6,658 nucleotides of DNA from an uncultured Bacilli bacterium. Lineage in GTDB: Bacteria; Bacillota_I; Bacilli_A; RF39; UBA660. Where the stretch lies: NCBI GenBank assembly GCA_944329255.1, contig CALVIA010000054.1, positions 1 through 6,658 on the forward strand, read 5' to 3'. A model generated the notes under the pieces. It was not told the origin of the DNA, did not search any database, and saw only the letters and a list, made by a program, of their open reading frames with translations. Positions 1 through 5,530 of this stretch are shown here, piece by piece. Made by a program: the position numbers and the translations under genes. Numbering within the stretch: the first letter of the stretch is position 1; each line of letters begins with the position of its first letter.

Positions 1-14
1 TAGGTGATATTATG
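1..14 (+). promoter_or_regulatory. Shine-Dalgarno site for the ATP-grasp gene, possibly also the end of an upstream gene
   Basis: TAGGTGATATTATG places AGGTG five bases before the ATG at 12, and AGGTGAT is complementary to the 3' end of 16S rRNA. This decides the start at 12 over the later ATG at 51. The same block recurs before trpS, where its TGA is the stop codon of the preceding gene. By analogy the TAG at 1-3 or TGA at 5-7 could end an upstream gene, but the frame cannot be seen. Confidence 0.7.
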
Positions 15-1031
15 TATAAAGTCAAATATTTAATTGGAAGAATTAAAAATATGAATTTTAAAAAATTATTTGATACCATAAATGAAATTCATAATAAAAC
101 TAATAAATCAAAAATAATTATTTTTATAGATATGATTGTTTGTGCTATTAAATATCAATCTGGGTATGTTGATTATTTATTATTTGAAATGTGGAATCTA
201 AATAATAAAGAAAGACAAACGGTTTTGACTAGGGGAAAAAATAACATTTTTGTAAAATATTATAATGATAAAAATTATAATCATATATTTTTAAATAAAA
301 ATGAATTTAATGAAAAATTTAAAAAATATTTAAATAGAGATTATATAATACTTAATGATAATAAAAAAGAATTTAATAAATTTATAAAAAATAAAAAGAT
401 AATTTTTTGTAAACCAATAAATGGAACTCATGGAGATAATATGGAAAAAATAGTTATAAAAGATTTTAAAGGAGATTTGTATAACTATTTAATAAAAAAG
501 AATTTAAAATTAATTGAAGAAGTTGTTATTCAATGTAAAAAAATGAATGATTTATATCCTCATTCTATTAATACAGTTAGAATAATTACAGTTAATAGAT
601 ATGATGGAAAGGTTAAAGTTGTTGCAGCATATCAAAGGATTGGAAATAATGGAAGAATTGTTGATAATTATAATGGCGGTGGTATGGTAGTACCAATTAA
701 TGAACAAACTGGTATAATAGAATATCCAGCAGTAGATAAGTTAAAGAATATATATTACAAGCATCCAATTACTAATACTGATATTGTTGGATTTAAAATA
801 CCAATGTATAAGGAAGCTGTAAATTTAGCTAAAAAAGCAGCAAAAGTTGTAAAAGAAATTAGATATGTTGGATGGGATATTGCAATAACAGATAAGGGAC
901 CAGTAATCATTGAAGGTAATGAATATCCGGGTCATGATATATATCAACTTCCTCCTCATAGAACTAATAACATTGGGGTTCTTCCTAAATTTGAAGATGC
1001 TCTTGGAAAAATAAAAGATTTAAGTAGGTGA
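12..1031 (+). CDS. Sugar-transfer-associated ATP-grasp domain protein
   Basis: This 339-residue protein resembles the sugar-transfer-associated ATP-grasp family (ATPgrasp_ST type), often found near capsule or surface-polysaccharide genes. Family members are expected to use ATP to join a carboxylate to an amine or similar nucleophile, but the substrate is unknown. Residues 1-120 form a poorly conserved, Lys/Asn-rich lead-in. The ATP-grasp core then shows K134-P-I-N-G-T-H-G141 (nucleotide-binding lysine and glycine loop), E169-E170 (adenine-region acidic pair), H184-S-I-N-T-V-R190, the G222-G-G loop in NYNGGGMVVPI, R284-Y-V-G-W-D289, and E301-G-N-E-Y-P-G near the C-terminus. D289, E301 and N303 are the likely Mg-ATP ligands. 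No signal peptide is visible, so it is probably cytoplasmic. The TGA stop lies inside the trpS ribosome-binding site, implying coupled translation. The family call is firm; the biochemical role is not known. Confidence 0.85.
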   Translation: MYKVKYLIGRIKNMNFKKLFDTINEIHNKTNKSKIIIFIDMIVCAIKYQSGYVDYLLFEMWNLNNKERQTVLTRGKNNIFVKYYNDKNYNHIFLNKNEFNEKFKKYLNRDYIILNDNKKEFNKFIKNKKIIFCKPINGTHGDNMEKIVIKDFKGDLYNYLIKKNLKLIEEVVIQCKKMNDLYPHSINTVRIITVNRYDGKVKVVAAYQRIGNNGRIVDNYNGGGMVVPINEQTGIIEYPAVDKLKNIYYKHPITNTDIVGFKIPMYKEAVNLAKKAAKVVKEIRYVGWDIAITDKGPVIIEGNEYPGHDIYQLPPHRTNNIGVLPKFEDALGKIKDLSR

Positions 1032-1038
1032 AATTATG
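1025..1038 (+). promoter_or_regulatory. trpS ribosome-binding site overlapping the upstream stop codon
   Basis: TAGGTGAAATTATG puts AGGTG five bases before the trpS ATG at 1036, and the TGA at 1029-1031 inside it is the stop codon of the ATP-grasp gene. A ribosome finishing the first gene therefore ends on the initiation site of the second. This is a classic coupling arrangement. Confidence 0.8.
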
Positions 1039-2016
1039 AAAAAAATATTAACAGGTTTACAACCAACAGGAAATATTACTTTAGGTAATTATATTGGTGC
1101 AATTAAACAAATGAAAGAATTACAAAATATGTATGATTCATATATATTCGTTGCAGATTTACATGCAATAACAGTTCCTCAAGAAAGAGAAAATTTAAGA
1201 AAAAATACATATAATTTGTTAGCATTATATTTAGCTTGTGGTATAGATCCGAATAAAAATACAATTTTTTTACAATCAGAAAATATTTATCACACAAATT
1301 TATCATGGATTTTAGAATGTAATACATATTATGGTGAATTATCAAGAATGACTCAATTTAAAGATAAAAGTAAAAAAAATGTTAATTTTACAACTGGACT
1401 TTTAACGTATCCTATATTAATGGCATCAGATATATTATTATATGATATAGATTATGTTCCAGTAGGACAAGATCAAAAACAACACTTAGAATTAACAAGA
1501 GATTTAGCAGAAAGATTTAATAAAAAATATGGAGATACATTTAAAATTCCTGAACCATATATATCTAAAACAGGGACTAAAATAATGGATTTAGTTAACC
1601 CAACAATAAAGATGAGTAAGTCAAATGAAAATAAAAAAGGAATAATATGTTTATTAGATGATATTGATTTAGTTAGAAAAAAAATAATGAGTGCAACAAC
1701 AGATAGTGATATGATTATAAAATATGATCCAGAAAATAAACCAGGAATTTCAAATTTAATAAATATTTATAGCTCATTAACTGATAAAACAATTGATGAA
1801 GTGGAAAAAGAATTTATAAATAAAAATTATGGAGAATTTAAAAAAGCCGTAAGTGATGTAGTAGTAAAATTATTATCTCAAATTCAAAATGAATATCAAA
1901 AGTATGTAAATAGTGAATTAATTGATAATATATTACAAAAAGGAATAGAAAAAACATTAATTGAAGCAAAAAAGAAATATGAAGATGTAAAGAATAAAGT
2001 GGGTTTTATTAGATAA
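1036..2016 (+). CDS. trpS: Tryptophanyl-tRNA synthetase
   Basis: This is a class Ic aminoacyl-tRNA synthetase that charges tRNA-Trp with tryptophan in the cytoplasm at the cost of ATP. At 326 residues it is the usual bacterial length. The protein opens with MKKILTGLQPTGNITLGNYI; T15-L-G-N18 is the TrpRS form of the HIGH signature. The tryptophan/ATP pocket region VPVGQDQKQHLELTRDLAERF is near-canonical, with Gln where many relatives have Glu (VGEDQ). The second signature K192-M-S-K-S196 falls at the same residue numbers as in the Bacillus-type enzyme. The C-terminal part is the helical anticodon-binding domain. Only 4 nt separate it from the ATP-grasp gene, which leaves no room for a T-box leader directly upstream; any tryptophan-responsive control would have to act before position 1. 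The TAA stop is followed by an 87-nt gap without an evident terminator. Confidence 0.98.
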   Translation: MKKILTGLQPTGNITLGNYIGAIKQMKELQNMYDSYIFVADLHAITVPQERENLRKNTYNLLALYLACGIDPNKNTIFLQSENIYHTNLSWILECNTYYGELSRMTQFKDKSKKNVNFTTGLLTYPILMASDILLYDIDYVPVGQDQKQHLELTRDLAERFNKKYGDTFKIPEPYISKTGTKIMDLVNPTIKMSKSNENKKGIICLLDDIDLVRKKIMSATTDSDMIIKYDPENKPGISNLINIYSSLTDKTIDEVEKEFINKNYGEFKKAVSDVVVKLLSQIQNEYQKYVNSELIDNILQKGIEKTLIEAKKKYEDVKNKVGFIR

Positions 2017-2058
2017 AACACTATTATACATTTTATGTTAATATTTTATATATTTAAT

Positions 2059-2087
2059 TTGATAAATCAATTCTTTTTTGTTATACT
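2059..2087 (+). promoter_or_regulatory. Predicted sigma-A-type promoter for deoD
   Basis: TTGATA at 2059-2064 and TATACT at 2082-2087 are separated by 17 bp, close to the consensus for the housekeeping sigma factor. Transcription should begin about 2093-2095, at or just before the Shine-Dalgarno sequence. This gives an unusually short leader of roughly 10 nt. The T-rich spacer is a caution, since AT-rich DNA produces such matches by chance, but both hexamers and the spacing are good. Confidence 0.65.
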
Positions 2088-2092
2088 AAATT

Positions 2093-2106
2093 TAGGTGAT
2101 AATATG
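2093..2106 (+). promoter_or_regulatory. deoD ribosome-binding site deciding the start at 2104
   Basis: TAGGTGATAATATG is almost identical to the blocks at 1-14 and 1025-1038. It fixes the deoD start at 2104, not at the in-frame ATG at 2035. The 2035 start would lie upstream of the promoter and would add 23 hydrophobic residues that are foreign to the family. Confidence 0.85.
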
Positions 2107-2799
2107 ACAGTGCATATAAGTGCAAAAAAAGAAGATATTAGTAATATAGTTATAATGCCTGGAGATCCTTTAAGGGCAAAATTAATTGCAGAAAAATATC
2201 TTGATAATTATTATTTAATAAATCAAACAAGAAACATGTATGGATATACGGGTTTTTATAAAGGTAAAAGAATAACAGTTATGGCAAGTGGCATGGGAAA
2301 TGCTAGTATAGGAATTTACTCATATGAGTTATTTAATGATTATGATGTTGATTATATTATAAGAGTAGGAACATGTGGTGCATATACTAAAACACTTAAT
2401 TTATTTGATTTAGTTTTAGTTGAAAAATCATATAGTAATTCTACTTATGCTAAAAATATGGGATTTGATTTTAAATGCGTTGAAAGCGATGAAAAAATCA
2501 ACTCTATAATAGAAGAAACTATACAAAAAAATGGAATTAAAGTAGTAAGAGGTAATATACATTGTACAGATACATTTTATAATGATGGATATGAAGAATA
2601 TTTATCATATGGTTGTTTGGGAGTAGAAATGGAAACATTCGCTCTATTTACTAATGCAAAAAAATTAAATAAAAAAGCATCAGCTATTTTAACCGTGTCT
2701 GATAGTTTGGTTACAAAAGAAATGATTTCAAGTGATGAAAGAGAAAAAAATACATTAAAAATGATTGAGTTAGCATTAGATTCTATAATTAATCTATAA
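2104..2799 (+). CDS. deoD: Purine nucleoside phosphorylase, DeoD type
   Basis: The enzyme cleaves purine (deoxy)ribonucleosides with phosphate to the free base and (deoxy)ribose-1-phosphate, for purine salvage in the cytoplasm. At 231 residues it matches the hexameric trimer-of-dimers DeoD family (about 235). It opens MTVHISAKKEDISNIVIMPG with H4, which reaches the neighbouring subunit's site in E. coli DeoD. Phosphate ligands G20, R24, R43 and R87 occupy the same positions as in the E. coli enzyme, followed by VGTCG at 88-92. V174-E-M-E177 carries the ribose-binding glutamate. S199-D200 supplies the general-acid aspartate (E. coli D204), and R213 sits 13 residues later, as R217 does in E. 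coli. All key residues are present, so an active enzyme is expected. It has its own promoter and probably leads a transcript that continues into the two M16 genes after a 40-nt gap. Confidence 0.95.
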   Translation: MTVHISAKKEDISNIVIMPGDPLRAKLIAEKYLDNYYLINQTRNMYGYTGFYKGKRITVMASGMGNASIGIYSYELFNDYDVDYIIRVGTCGAYTKTLNLFDLVLVEKSYSNSTYAKNMGFDFKCVESDEKINSIIEETIQKNGIKVVRGNIHCTDTFYNDGYEEYLSYGCLGVEMETFALFTNAKKLNKKASAILTVSDSLVTKEMISSDEREKNTLKMIELALDSIINL

Positions 2800-2827
2800 A
2801 ATGTATTTTTTTTCATATAATAAAAAT

Positions 2828-2842
2828 GGAGGAGAATACATG
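2828..2842 (+). promoter_or_regulatory. Strong Shine-Dalgarno deciding the start of the ymfF-like gene
   Basis: GGAGGAG at 2828-2834 stands five bases before the ATG at 2840. The in-frame ATG at 2801 has no comparable site and would add 13 residues encoded by the T-rich intergenic sequence, so 2840 is the better start. This is the fullest purine-rich site in the window; the first three genes use the AGGTGA type instead. Confidence 0.85.
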
Positions 2843-4099
2843 GAATACGAAAAAATAGAAAAACAAAATTATAATTTACATATAATAAAAACTGATAAAT
2901 TTAAAACTACAACGATTTCTGTTAATTTTGTAGATAAAATAAAAAAAGAAGAAATAACAATAAGAAAATTTTTGTTTCAAATATTATGCTCTACATCTTT
3001 AAAATATAATACAAATAGATTATTTGAAATAAAATTAGAGGATTTGTATTCTTTGTCTTTAGGACATTCAAATATAAAATTTGGTAATTTAATAAATAGT
3101 TATATAGATATAAAATTTTTAAATGAAGAATATAGTGATGAAAATTTACTAGGAAATTCAATTGATTTATTATGTGAATTGATATTTAATCCAAATGTAA
3201 AAAACAATAAATTTGATAGTAAAAATTTTGAAATTATTAAAGATAAATTAAATTTAATTATTGAGTCACAAAAAGAAAATACTCAAAAATATGCTTTAAA
3301 TAGGTCTTTAGAATTAATGGATGAAAATGATCCTGTTTCTTATAATTTGTGGGGATATAAAGAAGATTTAAATAAAATAAATGAAGAAAATTTGTATGAA
3401 TATTATAAAAAAGTTTTAAAAACAAATAAAATAGATATATTTGTTGTAGGAAATTTTAATAAAGAAAAAATTATTTCTTTATTTGAAAAGAAATTTATTT
3501 TAAATGATAATAATAAAAATGAATTTGAACCATTTATTACATATAAAAAATCATTAAAAACAAAAGTAATAGAGGAATCAATTAATTTACAACAATCAAA
3601 ATTATCTATTATTTGTAAAGTATTAAATTTAAATTTATTTGAAAGAAGATATGTTCTTCCAATATATACATCAATATTAGGTGGAAATTCTTCATCAAGA
3701 TTGTTTATTAATGTAAGAGAAAAAAATTCTTTGGCATATACAGTTTCTGCTTCTTCAAAAGCACCTAATTCGATATTTATGATTTATAGTGGTATTGATG
3801 CAGATGATTATGATGAAGCTTTGAAATTAATTAAAAAAGAAATTATATTAAAAAATATTAAAGAAGAGGAATTAGAAATTGCAAAGAAAGAATTGATTTC
3901 TGCTGTAGAAGTTTTAAATGATAATCCATCAAATATTATAAATTATTATTTTGGAATAGAAGTTTTTAAGTCAGATTCATCGAATTTAAAAATTGAAAAC
4001 TACAAAAAAGTTACAATAAAAGATTTGGAAAAATTGTCTCATAAAATAAAAATAGCAATGATTTATTTTTTGAAAGGATTGAGTAATGAAAACGAATAA
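2840..4099 (+). CDS. ymfF: M16 family peptidase-like protein lacking the zinc motif (YmfF-like)
   Basis: This 419-residue protein is an M16 (pitrilysin/mitochondrial processing peptidase) homologue, close in length to B. subtilis YmfF. In databases this type is named an EF-P 5-aminopentanol modification-associated protein (also spelled YfmF). The N-terminal half should contain HxxEH, but the equivalent stretch (about residues 44-60, FLFQILCSTSLKYNTNR) has no such motif, so no catalytic zinc is expected. The C-terminal half keeps the substrate-holding signature GGNSSSRLFINVREKNSLAY, with R287, R293 and Y300. This division of labour, with an inactive R/Y subunit beside an active HxxEH subunit, is known from heterodimeric M16B proteases. 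The next gene supplies the active partner and overlaps it by 14 nt. No signal peptide is seen, so it is probably cytoplasmic. The M16 fold is secure; the EF-P link rests on family knowledge, and ymfI, its usual Bacillus neighbour, is not adjacent here. Confidence 0.85.
   Translation: MEYEKIEKQNYNLHIIKTDKFKTTTISVNFVDKIKKEEITIRKFLFQILCSTSLKYNTNRLFEIKLEDLYSLSLGHSNIKFGNLINSYIDIKFLNEEYSDENLLGNSIDLLCELIFNPNVKNNKFDSKNFEIIKDKLNLIIESQKENTQKYALNRSLELMDENDPVSYNLWGYKEDLNKINEENLYEYYKKVLKTNKIDIFVVGNFNKEKIISLFEKKFILNDNNKNEFEPFITYKKSLKTKVIEESINLQQSKLSIICKVLNLNLFERRYVLPIYTSILGGNSSSRLFINVREKNSLAYTVSASSKAPNSIFMIYSGIDADDYDEALKLIKKEIILKNIKEEELEIAKKELISAVEVLNDNPSNIINYYFGIEVFKSDSSNLKIENYKKVTIKDLEKLSHKIKIAMIYFLKGLSNENE
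4073..4088 (+). promoter_or_regulatory. Internal ribosome-binding site for the ymfH-like gene
   Basis: AAAGGA at 4073-4078 lies seven bases before the ATG at 4086, inside the end of the preceding gene. Together with the 14-nt overlap of the two reading frames it implies translational coupling and near-equal production of the two subunits. Confidence 0.7.
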
Positions 4100-5354
4100 A
4101 ATAAATTTTTATAATGAATTAATTTATAGTGAAACATTAGATAATGGACTAGAAATAATAATTTTACCAAATAAAAATATAGAAGATACATTTGTAACTT
4201 TTACAGCAAGATATGGTGGATGTAATTTTAGATTTAAACTTAATAATAAATATATGAAAGTTCCAAATGGAATTGCACATTTTTTAGAACATAAAATGTT
4301 CGAACAAAAAGATGGGATGGATCCTTTTAGTTTTTACAATTTAAATGGTACATATTGTAATGCCTTTACTAATTATTACAATACATCATATATTTTTGCT
4401 GGAAATAAAAATTTTGATGAAAATTTAATCTATCTTTTAAATTTTGTTCAATCTCCATATTTTACAGACGAGAATGTTGAAAAAGAAAAAGGGATTATTA
4501 CACAAGAATTGATGATGTATGATGATATGCCTGATAATATTATTTTTGAAAAAACAATATTTAATGTATTTAATAAACATCCAATAAAATATTCTGTTGG
4601 TGGAACTGTTGAAGATATAGTAAAAATAACTAAGGAGGATTTATATAATTGTTATAAGACATTTTATAATCCAAAAAATATGTTTATAATAATAACAGGA
4701 AATGTTGATCCAAGTCATGCAATTGATTTAATTAAAAATAATCAAAAATATAAAAAATTTGAAAATATTAATATTAAGTTAGAAGAAATAGATGAAGAAG
4801 ATTCGGTAAGCGTTAAATCACAAATTATAAAACATAATGTTACTATTCCTTATGTTGCATATGCAGTTAAAATTCCAATAAGTGAATTTAAAATAGAAAG
4901 AAAGAAATTAAATTTATACTTATCAGATATTATTAATATTTTATTTGACGAAACATCTTTATTATATGAAAATTTAAAAAATAATGGATTATTAGAAACA
5001 CCAATAGATATTGATACAATTGATACAGATAAACATAAAGTTTTTATACTTTCTTTCAAATCAAATGAATACAAAAAAATTATTGAAGAGATAGATAAGA
5101 CATTAGAAAACATACAAATAATAAAGGAAGATTTAGAAAGAAAGAAAAAAGTAAATATCAGTAATATTTTATTTATGTTTGATGATATTTCAAATACTAA
5201 TAAAATGATTTTAAATAACATGATATTATATAATAATGTTTTTACAAATATTTATGATATTATTAAAGATATGAATATAAAAGAATTAGAAGAAATTTTA
5301 ACAAAAATTAATTTAAAAAACAAATCACTTTTGGTGATTGAAAAACAAGATTAA
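4086..5354 (+). CDS. ymfH: M16 family zinc metallopeptidase (YmfH-like), active subunit
   Basis: This 422-residue M16 metallopeptidase matches the length and order of B. subtilis YmfH (database name EF-P 5-aminopentanol modification-associated protein YfmH). The inverted zinc motif is intact: H65-F-L-E68-H69, with E68 as catalytic base and the two histidines as ligands. The third ligand is most likely E141 in ITQELMMYDD, 72 residues after H69; E134, seven residues earlier, matches the second conserved glutamate. The sequence around residues 286-297 (LFDETSLLYENL) corresponds to the C-terminal substrate-cleft segment. It overlaps the inactive partner upstream, and the two probably form a heterodimer. 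In Bacillus the pair is required for modification of elongation factor P, but the direct substrate is not evident from sequence. No signal peptide is seen. A terminator follows 18 nt after the stop codon. Zinc peptidase: very likely; EF-P role: inferred from family. Confidence 0.88.
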   Translation: MKTNKINFYNELIYSETLDNGLEIIILPNKNIEDTFVTFTARYGGCNFRFKLNNKYMKVPNGIAHFLEHKMFEQKDGMDPFSFYNLNGTYCNAFTNYYNTSYIFAGNKNFDENLIYLLNFVQSPYFTDENVEKEKGIITQELMMYDDMPDNIIFEKTIFNVFNKHPIKYSVGGTVEDIVKITKEDLYNCYKTFYNPKNMFIIITGNVDPSHAIDLIKNNQKYKKFENINIKLEEIDEEDSVSVKSQIIKHNVTIPYVAYAVKIPISEFKIERKKLNLYLSDIINILFDETSLLYENLKNNGLLETPIDIDTIDTDKHKVFILSFKSNEYKKIIEEIDKTLENIQIIKEDLERKKKVNISNILFMFDDISNTNKMILNNMILYNNVFTNIYDIIKDMNIKELEEILTKINLKNKSLLVIEKQD

Positions 5355-5372
5355 GACATATTAATATTATTT

Positions 5373-5406
5373 AAAAAAATGATTTTTATCTAAAAATCAT
5401 TTTTTT
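5373..5406 (+). terminator. Perfect 16-bp inverted repeat, intrinsic terminator of the deoD-ymfFH unit
   Basis: Bases 5373-5388 pair perfectly with 5391-5406 around a TC centre. The stem runs A7-T-G-A-T5-A and its complement, so it has only one G-C pair. The right arm ends in seven Ts and the left arm begins with seven As, so the element could stop transcription from either side. It lies 18 nt after the ymfH-like stop codon. Confidence 0.8.
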
Positions 5407-5530
5407 AGTTAAGGCAAAATTCAATTATTTTTTTTAATTTTACTTATTATAGTTCTTTTATTAAAAATAATTATTGAAAAGTACTAAAAGTATTGTATAA
5501 TAAAATATATAGTAAGATAGGAATGATATC
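5407..5530 (+). promoter_or_regulatory. Intergenic region with a predicted promoter for the prepilin-repeat gene
   Basis: TTGAAA at 5474-5479 and TATAAT at 5496-5501 are spaced 16 bp apart, predicting a start of transcription near 5508. AGGA at 5519-5522 lies eight bases before the ATG at 5531. Within the promoter, AAAAGTACT (5477-5485) is directly followed by AAAAGTATT (5486-5494), and AGTTCTTTT upstream (5451-5459) is a near-inverted copy, which could form an operator. Bases 5407-5450 are T-rich with no feature seen. No riboswitch-like structure is visible in the short leader. Confidence 0.65.

Noticed and set aside
1103..1345. Antisense frame inside trpS (and similar ones at 2577-2816 and 4850-5221)
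   Set aside because: Each lies entirely or almost entirely within a well-supported gene and its composition is explained by AT-richness alone.
2017..2058. Terminator after trpS
   Set aside because: The sequence is AT-rich with only short AATATT-type palindromes; no hairpin followed by a T-run could be drawn.
2035..2103. N-terminal extension of deoD from the ATG at 2035, giving a hydrophobic leader
   Set aside because: It would start upstream of the promoter, has no Shine-Dalgarno, and DeoD proteins begin near the M-T-V-H at 2104, which keeps H4, G20, R24 and R43 in register with E. coli.
2816..2821. TATAAT as a separate promoter for the ymfF-like gene
   Set aside because: No acceptable -35 is found 16-18 bp upstream, and such hexamers are expected by chance in DNA this AT-rich. 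Read-through from deoD is simpler.
2801..2839. Start of the ymfF-like gene at the ATG at 2801
   Set aside because: A GGAGGAG site is perfectly placed for the ATG at 2840, and the extra 13 residues come from T-rich intergenic sequence.
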